A stretch of DNA of 64,000 bases from Azolla caroliniana (lineage: Eukaryota; Polypodiophyta), in NCBI GenBank assembly GCA_043228905.1, contig JBHGNT010000004.1, positions 19,840,001-19,904,000 on the forward strand, in the 5' to 3' direction. Positions 1 through 12,215 of this stretch are shown here, piece after piece. The translations under genes and the position numbers were made by a program. Positions within the stretch are counted from its first letter, which is position 1, and the number at the start of each line of letters is the position of its first letter. Under the pieces are notes generated by a model that saw nothing but the letters and a program-made list of their open reading frames with translations, made no database searches and was not told where the DNA came from.

Positions 1-3000
1 TGACATCATTAACCTTACCCGTAATACGGAAAGGACCGAGTCGTCGATAATCCAACTTGTCGCATAGTCGAGTAGTCTTGATGTGACGACGTAAGAGCCA
101 TACTCGATCTCCGATGGCAAAAGAGGAGGGAAGCCGATGACGATCTGCGTAAGTCTTCTGTGTCTGTTGAGCATGACGAAGATGAGTCGAGAGATCTGTC
201 TGGATCTTGCGTAGTCTCTCCAAATGATCCCCAGCACGAGGATTGGTAGGTAGATCCGAGGTGTCGATCGCCGACCAACGAGGATGAGAACTGGTATAAG
301 CGTAGAATGGGGAGACTCGAGTCGAGGAGTAAACAACATTATTATACGCAAACTCCGCAAAGTGGAGAATCTCGCCCCAATCGTCCTGTTGATAACTCAG
401 GAAACACCGGAGATATTGCTCCAGCGTTTGGTTTGTTCGTTCCGCCTGCCCATTGGTTTGAGGATGGTAGCCGGAGGAGAGGTTGCAAGAGAGCTTGAGC
501 ATCTTGAAGAGATGCTGTCAAAATTTGGAGACAAATTGCGGTCCTCGGTCACTGATGATACTGTCTAGGAGGCCATGATGCCGAAATACCTCACGCATGA
601 CTAGGGCGGCGGTTTCCTCGCTAGTGATGGCCTTAGTACACGGAACAAAATGTGCCATCTTCGTATATCGATCAACGACGGTTAAGATAGCATCGAACCC
701 CTGCGAGAACGGCAGATCTGTGATAAAATCAAGACAAATAGACTGCCACGGCTTACTTGGAATCGGTAAGGGTTCCAACAAGCCATATGGATGGTGTCGT
801 GGCATCTTTGCTCGACAGCAAGCATCACAGGTCTGAACGTAGTCGTTGACAAAACGGCGCATGTGGGGCCATCAAAAAGATCGCTACACTAGCTCCAACG
901 TCTTAGTACTATCGAAATGTCCCGCCGTATGGGTGTCGTGACAATGCTGGACGATTTGAAGGCGACAGGAGCAATCGGGGACATATACGCGCTTTTTAAA
1001 GAATAACAAACCATCATGATATTCGAATTGTCGGTAGTCAATACCTGGTTGTTGAGACTGAGAACAAGATGCCCGAGAAGTATCAATGTGCGCCAGGAGG
1101 TCTTGTGCAAAACTATCTGTCTTCAAGTTTGCACGTATGTCATCGGTAATCCGTGAATCCCTCGGGGTGTGAAAAATCCGCGTCGTGTGCAATCGTGTTG
1201 GTCCCAAGATTACTTGCTTTTGATTATCAAATGTTGGATCACCAGGACGAGGTGCAAGATATGAACGTCGTGATAGTGCATCTGCTTTTCCTTGCTGATT
1301 CCCCAGTCGATATGTGATTTTGAAGTCGAAATGCGTGAGGAATTGCGCCCATCGAGCTTGCCATCGATTTAATATGCGAGCGTTCTGGAAATAAGCAAGA
1401 TTTTTATGATCACTAAAGACAATGACCTGATGTGGAGAGCCCTCTAAGAAATGCCGCCATTGCACAAATGAATCCACGATGGCTAATAACTCCTTGTCAT
1501 GTATTTCGTAGTTGATTTCCGCGACATCGAATTTGCGCGAATGGAAAGCCACCGGATGCAACTCTTCTTTATCTCCTTGTTGAGAAAGGATGCTACCGAG
1601 GGCGAAATCAGAAGCATCGGCCTCCATGATGGATGGTTTGTTGGTATCCACATGAGCTAGAATCGGTGCTGATGTAAAGGCTTTCTTAAGATGCCAAAAA
1701 GCCATATCTGCTTCAATGGACCAAAGAAATGCTTGGCCCTTCTTCATAAGTTGTGTGAGGGGTAAAATAATCTTCGAGTAATCCTGTATAAACTTACGGT
1801 AGAAATTAGCAAAACCTAGAAAACATTGTACATCTCATACCGACCGTGGAATTTGCCACTCTAGTACAGTTTGGACTTTAGCTGGATCCATGGCGATGCC
1901 CTTTGAGGAGATGACGTAGCCTAGAAATTCCACTTGCTTGCAGTCAAAGCTACATTTTTCTAGCTTGGCATAAAGACCATTCTCGCGGAGTCGCTTTAGT
2001 ACTAATAGTACATGAGAATCATGCTCTTGCTGGGTCTTCGAATAAATCAATAGATCATCCAGATAGATGATCAAACAGATATCCAAGAGGTCTCTGAATA
2101 TATCATTTGCCATGCGTAGGAAGACTGTGGGTGCACTGGTTAAGCCGAACGGCATAACAATATACTGAAATGCCCATATCGCGTGCAAAAGGCGGTCTTC
2201 CATTCATCTCCCGGTCGGATTCGCACGAGGTTATACGCTCCTCATAGATCGATTTTGGTAAAAAACTTGGCACCATTAACTCGCTCCAAAAGATTTGATA
2301 TAAGAGGAAGTGCATACCTATTCCGGATGGTGACCTTATTCAATCCGCGGTAATCAACGACGAGACGAAGTGAGCCATCTTTCTTCTTGACAAAGAAGAT
2401 GGGTGCATCGGCCGGAGATTTCGAATGACGGATGAACCCACTTGCCAAGTTCTCCTCTATGTAGGCTCAAAGGACTTCTAACTCGGTGGGTGACAAGTTG
2501 TAAATTGGTCCCCATGGTGGCTCGGTTCCTAGTTGTAAATCGATGGGACAGTCATAGGGACGGTGATGAGGAAGGGTACCGGCTTTTACCTTGTCAAATA
2601 CATCAGCATAAGGATGATATTTTGCCGGAAGTTGTACTAAGGAGTCCTTAATAGTGCTGGAAGGATGTACTGATATTGCAAATAGGAACGTTGCCTCCTT
2701 GTGGCCTTCTTCGCGTAATTGATGGAGTGAAATGGTCGAAACTCGGTGAGTAGATTCTTGGGGTGGTCGATATCGGACTTCTCTTGTTCTCCAATCTATG
2801 GTTGGATTATGTAATTCAAACCAAGGTAATCCTAGGACAATGGGATGCTCTGGACTACTAATTATATTAAATGATATTACACACACAAAACAACCTAGGA
2901 CAACTGGAATGGGTTCTGATTCTTCTACAATATTCCCGAAAGCAATGGGACGACCATCAATGACTATTACAAATGCGGGACAAGGAAGTTTTCTTAGGGA

Positions 3001-3219
3001 TATCTGAGAAGCTTGGGCAAAATTTCGATCCATGAAACAGGAATTAGCTCCGGAATCTAAGAGTGCTAGGACGGGTACTGGGGGAGTACTTTTAGTACTA
3101 ACAATGACTTGGGCTAGGAACACATTGCTAACTTGCTTGGAAGGAATGGAACCACTAATGGGCTGTACAAATCTAGGGCTGTTGTCCAACCAAACGGCTC
3201 CTATTTTGGCTGGACTCAA
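1..3219 (-). pseudogene. pol of the left Ty3/gypsy element (PR-RT-RH-IN)
   Basis: Polyprotein for reverse transcription and integration. The aspartic protease active site LLDSGANS is at about 3052. RT begins near 2560; the segment with VDYRGLNKV lies at 2242-2448, and the catalytic YLDD is at 2054-2065. RNase H and the integrase HHCC zinc-binding region occupy about 884-1747. The integrase core (LDFITDLPFSQGFDAI and SDRGPQF) lies at 518-862, and the integrase C-terminal region runs to base 1. Stops near 2467 and 1832, and a frameshift between 2203 and 2242, break the reading frame. The left edge of the window cuts the gene. Confidence 0.85.
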
Positions 3220-3386
3220 TCGTTTAACTCTTCATCTAATTGATTAAGGATTTCAAATTTGTTTGAGATACTTGGGCTATTAGTACTATGAATACTATCT
3301 GACACTCTATTAGTACTATTAATACTATAAGACACTCCGAAGGGAAGAATTGACTCGGGTTTAGTACAGGCGACGATTTGATTTAC

Positions 3387-4373
3387 CTATCTTCTTGGCC
3401 TATGGGGACAATTGATGGCGATATGCCCTAGTCCACCGCAATAAAGACATAATCGATTGGCACATCGTCGTTGCTTTTCCTCTTCCGATAACGGGCCGCG
3501 TCGACTCATGGTGTCGATCTCCATCGGTGTCGGAATATTGGCTTGAGGTACATCGCGTGCAAACGGTTTAGCCGTGAATGAGGCGTATGTGGGTTCCGGG
3601 CGAGAACGTGGTATTTGTAACTGAAATTCCGAACGTCGTTCGAAAAGGCGGTTGTCGCATCGGACTGCTCGACTGATTGCCTCTGTAAGAGACTTTGGTT
3701 CTTCGGGGAAGGTTAAAAGCAAATCTTTGACATCATTGCGCAAGCCGTAGCGAAACTGCTCCATGAGGGCCTGGTCATCCCAGGGGATATCTGAGGTGAG
3801 TAAACGAAAATCCGCCGCGTAGGCAAAGGCTGGACGATCGCCTTGACGCAATCTTCGGATCTTGTTGATCATCGTCCTGATGCTGTCGGTATCTCCAAAG
3901 CAGGCTTTAAACTCACCAATAAAACCTTCAAAGTTATTAAGCAAGGGCGATTGTTTTTCTAGAAGCGGAGCGAACCATGCCAAGGCTGAGCCGCTAAGTA
4001 ACGTGCCTATTAGGCCGACTCAAGATGCATCAGTGGGATATCGGGAAGGATGCATCTGGATGACTAAGCGTACCTGATTAAGGAATCCCCGGAATTGCGA
4101 TCGCATTCCATCAAATTTCACAGGAAGTCCAATCTTGGGCTGTTTATAAAATCCTTGGGGACTTGATCCTTGTTGTTGCAACGCTGCTTCGAGTTGTTGT
4201 ACCCGTAACGCTAACTCCCCATGTTGTTGTTGCGTTTGTTGTTTTTCGAGAGACATTTGTTGCAGATCCCCTATCAACCGTTGGTTTTCTTGTTCCAGGG
4301 CAACAAACTTTTCTTTTAGGCACTGTAACTCAGAGAAAACGAATTGATATTCTTGGGCGCTAACAGTAGCCAT
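3387..4373 (-). pseudogene. gag of the left Ty3/gypsy element
   Basis: Capsid/nucleocapsid polyprotein that would package element RNA in cytoplasmic virus-like particles. The likely start is the ATG ending at 4373 (MATVSAQEY). The first about 80 residues are a Gln/Glu/Leu-rich coiled coil. A retrotrans_gag-like segment follows, and a single CCHC zinc knuckle (CLYCGGLGHIAINC) lies near the C-terminus at about 3400-3445. A TGA at 4020-4022 interrupts the frame, which reopens without a shift and continues to 3387. Gag and pol are in different frames, separated by about 165 bases rich in TTAGTACTA-type repeats (3275-3345), which are probably degenerate insertions. Confidence 0.8.
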
Positions 4374-4440
4374 AGTATAGGGAAAGAGGATGAGGGAGAA
4401 CGACAAGTAGGCTGGAGGAAAGGAAATTGGTTCAAACTAT

Positions 4441-4968
4441 CAGGAATAGTACTAAAGCAAAGATGGAATTAGTACTAAGAAGAGCAGTACTATTTGTACT
4501 AAGAGGACGGGACTGTGTAAGATTCCCGAGAGAGGAAGTGAGAAGAGGAGAGAGATAGCGAGGATGAGAGAGAGAGAAAGATGATGACAGCAGCTAATAT
4601 ATTATGTGAAAAGATAAGTACAAAGTGGCTAAGAGGCTTAAGACTGGCGTTGAACCAATTTGGTTCAACATAATGCCTAGTGCCTTCTTTTATAGTGTTG
4701 TCAGGAGTAATCCTGAAACTTCTAGAATGTTCCAGAGAAATCTGGAATATACATTACTTTCTTATAATAAAACATAAATGAAAATAATATCCTATGAATT
4801 ACAATAGATGGTGTAATGGTTAAGAGCTCGACCCATATACCATAAGGTCATGACAATAACAACCAGAATTCAATAAGCATGGTGCAAAGATGTATGTGAG
4901 CATTATTATATATTTGCAATGGTTACTATCTATCTCTACAAAATAGACCTTTTGACCATTGTTACAAC
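4441..4968. other. Leader/possible LTR of the gypsy element, then AT-rich spacer
   Basis: No gene is visible. 4441-4600 holds repeated AGTACTA motifs and a purine-rich GAGAGA tract consistent with the element's 5' leader. 4600-4800 looks like a transcribed LTR-type sequence, but its ends are not definable. Around 4806-4830 a TGGTGTAATGGTTAAGAGC stretch resembles a Pol III A box. It has no B box at the expected distance, so I do not call a tRNA or SINE. Confidence 0.3.
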
Positions 4969-5600
4969 CATAGATTGACACATGCGTGATATTCGTGATA
5001 TTCTCCATGCGCAATATTCTCAATATTCGAGAATACAAAATGACCCCAAGATATTAAAAAACCATTCGTTTTGCAAAATAAATATAAAAAATTTATTTAT
5101 TTATTTAAATAAATATATTTCACCAAAAAAAGAACAATTATTCATTAATAGATTATAGTGTCAAGAGAGTTTATGAAACTTATTTTAATTAATCAATTAC
5201 TTAATTAATTTTTAAAAAACGAATATTTTTATATTTATTATACAAATATGATTAGTTTGAACTTTGAAGTACTATTTTTAATGTGAAGATAAAAATATCC
5301 ATAAATTTTGAGGGAATAAAAAGTGAGAAATTAATGAGCCTTTATTTTATTTTATTTATTTATTAAAAATAAACAAACACTTATAAGTTATACATTTATT
5401 ATAAAAATTTAGAAGTGTAAAGTCCCCAAGTCCGTCTTTTATTATCCCAATTTATTGTCAAGTTCCTTTTTTTTTATCCTAGGAAATTAAAAAAGAGAAA
5501 GGTTTTTTTTTTGTTAAACCAATACTTGACCACCCATTCGTATTCGTATTTGTTTGCATTCGAATGGGAAACCCGACGAATGCGAATATGTCAATCTATG
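4969..5600 (+). mobile_element. hAT-type MITE, copy 1
   Basis: The 632-bp AT-rich non-coding element starts CATAGATTGACA and ends with the inverted repeat TGTCAATCTATG. It is flanked by a perfect 8-bp direct repeat GTTACAAC (4961-4968 and 5601-5608). An 8-bp target duplication with short inverted termini beginning CA is the hAT superfamily signature. There is no ORF, so it depends on a transposase from elsewhere. A second copy in reversed orientation lies at 10137-10791. The element sits just upstream of the first glycosyltransferase promoter. Confidence 0.88.
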
Positions 5601-5608
5601 GTTACAAC

Positions 5609-6344
5609 TATATTGTTAATTGTTTGCACTCAAAAAAATCTCATAACATCACTCTAATTGTCTCTAGGTGAAACATGTTTTCAAATCCTAGAAGTATGTT
5701 CATTGTACTAGTCAAATGTATGAAGACTTATTTTTTACACATTAATAATTATATATATCTTTGATTCAAAAGTGTAAAAGAGTGTGTTTTGTTTGTGATG
5801 AATTTTCCAATAGGAGGATTTTTAATAGAACATGAATATCAAAGGTTTGAATAATGACTCCATTATTTAGAGAAGTGAGGAAAGAGATCCCGTGTGTGTA
5901 AAAGGTAAAGAGAGACCACCATAAAGAGAACGAAACCTACTATAATGTTTTCTAAGAGACCAAAATGTCCAATGAGAACAAACGAGGGGTGACATATTAG
6001 CCACAAGCTAGACAATTGCTATTCGCGTGCATTATAACAAGATCTTTTTAAAATCTAGTCGCATTGTCCTTTCATTCATCCATCATTCATCCCCCAACCT
6101 CTCTTAGTTTTGGTGAACACACACAAAGATATTAATATAAATGGTGTGAAAAACACAATAATGCTAGTGGGGGATATCTTGGTCACAAGTGCCAAACACT
6201 TTAAAAGGATCTCTTCTTCTTTTTTCTTTTGACTAAAATGATAACCTTATGTAGATCCCTCTTCCTAGCCGTCATTTCCATCAATTCCCACAGCATTCCC
6301 AACCATATCTAATTGTTGGAGATGATCCTAGATGTGTAAACTCC
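5609..6344 (+). promoter_or_regulatory. Promoter/5' region of first UGT gene (block P1)
   Basis: This 5' flank is related to the segments at 10828-11520 and 12216-12873. Shared landmarks are TTGTTTGC-CTC, TCAAATCCT, GTTCATTGT, GTGTGTTTTG/GTGTGGTTCA, GGTTTGAA and the 'agagaccaaaa...ttagccacaag' stretch. It therefore belongs to a duplicated promoter family. The last bases before the ATG (GTAAACTCC) match GTGAAACTCCA before the second gene. I could not place a TATA box with confidence. Confidence 0.55.
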
Positions 6345-8221
6345 ATGGCTGATGTGAAGGAAGAGGTTAGGGACCATAGTGAGGCGATGGTGGCGCATGT
6401 CGTGGTTATTTCACTCCCGACACGTGGACATGTGAATCCGATGCTGCACCTAGCCACCCGATTGGCCGCGGAGGAAGGTTTGGCCGTCACCTTTGTTACC
6501 TCGGAAGCCAACGGGCGAATCATGAATAAGATCGGGGCCAGTGGTGGTTCAATCCGGTTTCTCGAGATTCCAGACGGTCTTCCTACCGATGTGGACCGCT
6601 CAGCTCAAGTGATCGACTTGTGCAAGTCCGTGATGACCGACATGGCCGGCCATTTCCACCGTTTGATCGGGAGGCTGATGGAAGAAAGTGACACCGAGGC
6701 GGCGCCACGCCCCACGTGTATATTGGCGGACACGTGGCTAGCGCCATTCTCTATCGAGACTGCCGCCAAATTTGGTTTATCTCACATAATCTTCTGGACG
6801 CAATCGGCGGCAAGCTTCGCTTCATTGCACGCAATCACTGCAAATGGCTACCGTCCACTCCCCGAAGGTGAGTGAGTGAGCCTGCTGCTACATGGCCAAT
6901 TCTCTCATGAATGTGTTTTACTAGGAAGGGACATATAAATGACCACTTTCCATGGGGTACATAAGATTGTCTACCCAACACTAGAAGCATTAAGACACTG
7001 AGTCCGATTCCTAGATTTCACGCCTTCCCTGGTGCAATTTACTAGTGTGTTAGTGAGATTTGGGTCCAAGAGTGTAAGGTTATTAAAAATCACAACTTTT
7101 GAAAGCATGATATCCATTTTAGCATTCTTAAGGTGTGATTTTGTAGAAGAACTAATAATATAAAATATCTAGTAGAAGAACTACTATTTCGATTGGAGAT
7201 TTGTTCACCATTCAGTGTTTGTGAATTCTTTGGGTATCTTCAGTTTTCTCGTTTCTTATTCTTCTTCGATTTTATTGATACAGATTTTAGTGTTCCGGGT
7301 GCTACATTTCTGAAGCCAACAGATTTCAACACTTTTATACAGTGTTACGACCCCTCAGATTTTATGTTCCGTTTTGTAACAGGTGGATTTGATACATTAG
7401 ACCGATCGTGTAGGATAATACTCAACACATTCCAAAAGCTAGAGCATGAGACCATTGATTACCTTGTAAACCAGAAAAAATTGAAGACAATATTGCCAAT
7501 GGGTCCTATTTTGCCTCTCCCATTCATACATCAAATTAAAAGAAACAAGGATAAAGATAGTACACATGATGATGATGCCATCATTCTTTGGAACGAAAAC
7601 AAAGATTGCCTCACATGGTTGAACCAATTCAAACCTCAGTCGGTATTATATGTTTCTTTCGGGAGCTTGGCATTACTTTCTCATCATCAAATTGAGGAAA
7701 TTGCACTTGGCCTAGAAGCTACAAGATATCCTTTCTTGTGGGTTACTAGACCAAACTTGATTCATGGTCAATCACCCAACTTCAATGTTGATTTCTTAGA
7801 AAGAGTGAAAGATCGTGCATACTTTGTCGATTGGGCACCCCAACTAGACATTCTTTCCCACACTTCTGTGGGTGGGTTCTTCACACATGGTGGTTGGAAC
7901 TCTACGTTAGAGGCAATCACAATTGGGGTGCCAATGCTTGGATGGCCATATTTCTCTGACCAACCCATGGATTGTAAGTGCATTGAACAAGGCTGGCAAG
8001 TGGGATTAAGGTTGCAAGATGATGATAATGCTACTATGGAAACGTTGGTGTCAAGGAATGTTATCAAGGCTAAGGTGGAACAATTAATGACTAACAAAAC
8101 ATTTCAAGATAAGGCTAACGAATGGAGCCTCCTCGCCAAAGAGGCATCAATAGAGGATGGGTCGTCATCAAATAATTTCCTTTCATTTGTGGAGACCTTG
8201 AAATCACATATCTTCATGTAA
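6345..8221 (+). CDS. Family-1 UDP-glycosyltransferase (UGT86A-like), gene 1
   Basis: Probable cytosolic enzyme transferring sugar from a UDP-sugar to a small acceptor; the acceptor cannot be read from sequence. Exon 1 is 6345-6867 (donor G|GTGAGT) and exon 2 is 7284-8221 (acceptor ACAG). The phase-1 intron is 416 bp and the product is 486 aa, a normal family length. The catalytic His is His29 in PTRGHVNPM. The usual Asp partner lies in CILADTWL (about residue 136). The PSPG sugar-donor box starts at WAPQ (about residue 358) and ends in the conserved DQ. The canonical HCGWNS is HGGWNS here: Gly377 replaces the usual Cys, although the phosphate-contacting His is kept. The start was chosen by alignment with gene 2. 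The nearest family by motif style (FWTQSAASFASLHA) is UGT86A. The frame is intact, so it is probably functional. Confidence 0.9.
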
Positions 8222-10136
8222 GAGATATATTTTCTCAATGTCCATGTTTCTAAATTATTATGCTTATCTTTCTTCATAACTTTAAAATGAATGTTAAAGT
8301 TAAGGTATATGTTAAAAGAACATAATAGAAACAATTTACATCTATTTGATAGATGGATGCAACATTATTTTCATAGAACGTAATATTTCGCTTCTTTTGC
8401 CTAAACATTCGTTTTCATACGATTGAAAATGAATGCGTATATTAAAACATAGTTATGTTTTTTGTTGACATTTTAAAATTTTCCCCTCGCTTCTTTTACC
8501 ATAAATTGTTTTCTTATAGTAAATTATGAATACAAAAGTATAGTATTTACTATTTGCCATACTCGAATGATCGAAACATAGTCAAATGTGAATGGACACA
8601 TGGTACGTATGGTTCATAATATGGTTAATTTCATTGTTAAACTCTTTCTCATGCGAAATTCCCATCACCTACAAAGCAATGCATACAATGCATTCCTGCT
8701 CTCATGGTTGTGGATCCTAGCTGATTATATACACATCTATGGCATCAACAACAGTACTAAGACTCCCCTTCTCAATATGTGATGAACATTGGAATCTTTG
8801 TTTTGATATCATAATATGATCATTGTATTAAAGGGAACTCACAGATGTGACTTCATGAAATGTTCACTTGTGCTCATTTAGAAGTGCATTCTTTTGGTCT
8901 TTTGCTAGTTGTCAAGAACAATGATTCTATATTTTTTGAAAGGAGTTTTAATAATGGACGTCCATCTCTCCCCATTTGCTCATAGTTTTTTTTCTTGGGT
9001 ACAACTAGCTAAGTCACCCACATATAAACACCCTTCTCTTTATATTTCATTTTGTTTTTCTATTATGTTTTCTCTTCCTTTGTAGTGGGTGCTCGCTCTC
9101 CCCTTATCAACTAGTGTTGTGGGGGTTTTGTGTCTTCTCATTAATGTCACCAACTCATTTTTCAACTTGTGCCTTTCTGCAACAAAAATGTGAGGGGGTT
9201 GGCTTTAGGAACATGGAAGTGTTGTGGAACTGCCCATTTTTTCAACTTTTGAACTTCCTCACTAAAAGGTTCGATATCAAATCTTTGCTTGGATAACCCC
9301 AACACTTCAAACCCAAAAACAGTTTGCAGAGCATTTATCTCTCTGATGTGTATCCTTGCAAAAGCAAACTGGTAGTAATTTGTTTGGGGCCGAGTGTCTA
9401 TCCTCATCCTCATTTTGGTAGCTTTGATGATCTAGCCTCATATCATTACAATTTTTTATCTACTTGACCATTATCTATTAATTTCTTTAGACAAAACGAT
9501 TCAAGATAATATGGTCGCTATCCTATTTATTTACATTATTTCATAGGGACAAGGTTGAATTGATCTTAAATTTTTATTATTATATACATTTATTTGAATC
9601 TGGAACCTATCTTTGGTTTGAGGTGGTTTCACACCATGTGCCAAGGCCAACACAATACCACATTTTCAATTTGATTGCCATCTACATTGACCATGTACCC
9701 TTGCACCTTTCCATTGGTGGTTGACTAGTGTTGTACAACAAAAAGCAATAGGGCATGTCCTCTAAAGGTACCAGAAGCAAACACAATTCAAGAGGAAAAT
9801 ATTGTAGCTATTGGATAATTATTACCAATTAGACCATGCTCAACTTGAGTTGATCTTAAACACAGTGAAATGGAAAAAGGGGTTGGTAAGTTGGTAACCC
9901 GATATTAAAGTTACCTTCCTTGTTTTAATGGGTCTCATTAATCAATTGTTCAAAGTGTGTGAGAGGTAGTGGTTGGCCAATCAAAAGGACATCGTGTTAT
10001 TAAATGGGTTCTTTGTACTTGAGTAGCATAGTTCCAAACAAGTAGAAGAGTAGATAAATAAGTTTTGCACAATGGACACCAAGAAATCAAGTACAATCAC
10101 ATATACAAAGGTAACTACCCTCATATGCATTATGAT
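8222..10136. other. 3' flank of UGT gene 1 and AT-rich intergenic DNA
   Basis: 8222-8340 aligns with the 3' region of UGT gene 2 (15057-15190), and 8640-8830 aligns with 42245-42440 downstream of UGT gene 3. The duplications therefore carried flanking DNA. 8840-10136 contains no gene that I can support. A minus-strand open segment at 9162-9413 (83 codons) is not recognised and could be a gene fragment. Confidence 0.5.
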
Positions 10137-10791
10137 CATAGATTGACATATTCGCATTCGTCGGGTTTCCCATTCGAATGCAAACGAATACGAATACGAA
10201 GTCAAGTATTCGTTTAACCCCCCCACCCCCCCAAAAAAAAAATTAAAAAATTAAAAAATTCCTAGGATAAAAAGAAATTAACTTAACAATAAATAGGGAT
10301 AATAAAAGAGGTACTTTGGGGACTTGACAATACTAAATTTTTATAATAAATGTATAACTTATAAGTATTCGTTTTATTTTTAATAAATAAATAAAATAAA
10401 ATAAAGGCTCATTAATTTCTCACTTTTTATTTCCTCAAAATTTATGGATTTTTTTATCTTAAAATTAAAAATAGTACTTCAAACTAATCATATCTTCAAA
10501 GTTTATATTAATTAGTAATCATATTTGTATAACAAATTTAAAAATATTTGTTTTTAAACAATTAATTAATTAATTAAAATAAGTTTCATAAACTCTCTTG
10601 ACACTATAATCTATTAATGAATAATTATTTTTTTGGTGAAATACATTTATTTAAATAAATATATAATTTTTTTATATTTATTTTACAAAACGAATAGTTT
10701 TTTAATATTCTTGGGGCCATTTTGTATTCTTGAATATGGAGAATATTGCGCATGAAAAATATCACGAATATCACTCATGTGTCAATCTATG
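10137..10791 (-). mobile_element. hAT-type MITE, copy 2 (reverse orientation)
   Basis: The 655-bp element has the same CATAGATTGACA...TGTCAATCTATG ends as copy 1 but lies in the opposite orientation. The distinctive block containing GTCGGGTTTCCCATTCG is at its left end here and at the right end in copy 1. It is flanked by 8-bp direct repeats with one mismatch: ATTATGAT (10129-10136) and ATTACGAT (10792-10799). It is non-coding. The insertion is independent of copy 1, because the distance to the adjacent promoter block differs. Confidence 0.87.
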
Positions 10792-10827
10792 ATTACGATA
10801 AATAGCCTAAAAAGGCTAAAACTTTGT

Positions 10828-11520
10828 AAAATGTTTGTGCAAAAGGCTAGAATAGACACTACTCCTTAGGGCTTTTAGACCATCTCCGTTCAAACATCTA
10901 CTACATATTTGTACATGTGCTAGCACAAGATTATTGATTGTTTGCCCTCGAATAAATCACATAACGTCACTCCAACTAGTGTCCAACTGGAAGATGTTCT
11001 CAAATCCTCTTAAGTGTGTTCATTGTGGACTTCGAAGATCACGTTTTTTCACACATTGATAATTGCATGTATCTATCACCTAAAAAAAGGTTTATATGAG
11101 AAGAGTGTGGTTCACTGACGATGAATCTTCAAATCAGAGGATTTCAAATAGTACTCGAACATTGAAGGTTTGAACATGGTGACGACATTGTTTTACATCA
11201 TTGGAGGGGAAAGCTAGTGTTTTAGTTTGTCAAATGACATAGAAAAGTGAGAATAAAGGTAAAGAAACACGACAAAACCAAAATCTCCAATGAATTATTA
11301 AAGAAGCACGACAAAACTAAAATATTTCCAATGATTTATGAGACCAAAAAATTAGGGATAACATGTTAGCCACAAGTTAATCAACGGTGAAATATCACAT
11401 ATGTGCATATATGTGATAATATATTATTTCATAACTACCTTCGGGGGTCTCTAAAATCTAATCCCTATCATGTACTCCAACCATATCAAAGGGATGAGGT
11501 GATCTTATTAGGTGTGAAAC
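10828..11520 (+). promoter_or_regulatory. Orphan UGT promoter copy (block P2)
   Basis: The sequence aligns along its length with the promoter of UGT gene 2. The match begins at AATGTTTGTGCAAAAGGC and runs to TTATTAGGTGTGAAAC, only a few bases before where the ATG stands in the gene 2 copy. No UGT coding sequence follows; an LTR starts at 11521. It is the remnant of a former gene copy. Confidence 0.7.
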
Positions 11521-12215
11521 TGATAGATTTTACACTCAGACGTAAACCACAAATATACTGAGATACAAACAAAATGAAAACAAGGAGCACACGATTTACG
11601 TGGAAAACTCTGATTTCAGGGAAAAACCACGGAGAACAGAAATTTTCACTATGAGACAAGAAGAAATACAAGCATAGAATGATAGAACCTGATTTGGTAT
11701 GGATGTACTCTTAGTTTTTGTTATCTGAAACCACAGTTTCAGCCGAGTGCACCAAACCCTAACTCGTAGGTATTTATCTCCTTCGAAGTTTTCAAAGCTT
11801 CTCTATTTTGTTTCTCTTTCTTCTCTGTTACACCCTTCTTTCTTTGCTTCGTCTGACACTCAGTTGCAGAGCTATGTCACTCACTCTCTCATAGCCACCA
11901 ATGTGTTCGCTCACTGTCGCTTTTCCCTTGCAACGCGTTCCCCTTGCAACGCGTTCTCACTCTCGCGCGCTCACACTCTCTAGTTGACTTTCACCCTTTT
12001 CCCACACTATTATACTCTTAGTGATTTATCCCACATGCAGCTAATACCGTTATCCTATATATACTAACCTAACTTTTATACATACATATATATTCGTCCA
12101 AACTTCCATTCGGCTCTTCGGCATGTTTTGGCCTTTTCGGCCGATCTCGGCCAGCCGTGTCTCGTTTCGGCTTTTCGGCCGACTTCCACGTAAGGAGGGA
12201 CAATCTTACATAACA
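11521..12215 (-). mobile_element. Solo LTR or LTR fragment, copia-type
   Basis: About 695 bp running from TGATAGATTTTACAC to CTTACATAACA. It contains the GATTTACGTGGAAAA and AAAACCACGGAGAAC motifs, which recur in similar form in the copia LTR at 30449-30969, and a similar GGAGGGACA end. Orientation is taken from that resemblance. No 5-bp target duplication is visible (GAAAC before, AATGT after). This fits formation by recombination between separate copies better than simple insertion. Its left edge abuts the orphan promoter and its right edge abuts the next promoter copy. Confidence 0.6.

Larger units (their letters stand above)
1..4440 (-). mobile_element. Ty3/gypsy (chromovirus-like) LTR retrotransposon, decayed, off left edge
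   Basis: On the minus strand the order is gag (right), protease, reverse transcriptase, RNase H, integrase (left), the Ty3/gypsy order. The integrase C-terminal region is still open at base 1, so the 3' end and 3' LTR lie outside the window. Several in-frame stops and one frameshift show that it is dead. The 5' LTR should lie to the right of 4440, but I could not find a TG...CA pair or a convincing primer-binding site, so the right border is uncertain. The chromovirus placement rests on RT and integrase sequence style only; no chromodomain is visible. Confidence 0.85.

Noticed and set aside
4806-4870. Possible tRNA or SINE head (TGGTGTAATGGTTAAGAGC)
   Set aside because: Resembles box A, but no B box or cloverleaf follows at the right distance.
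9162-9413. Minus-strand open segment as a gene
   Set aside because: 83 codons with no recognised motif, no partner exon and no conservation visible in the other UGT flanks.
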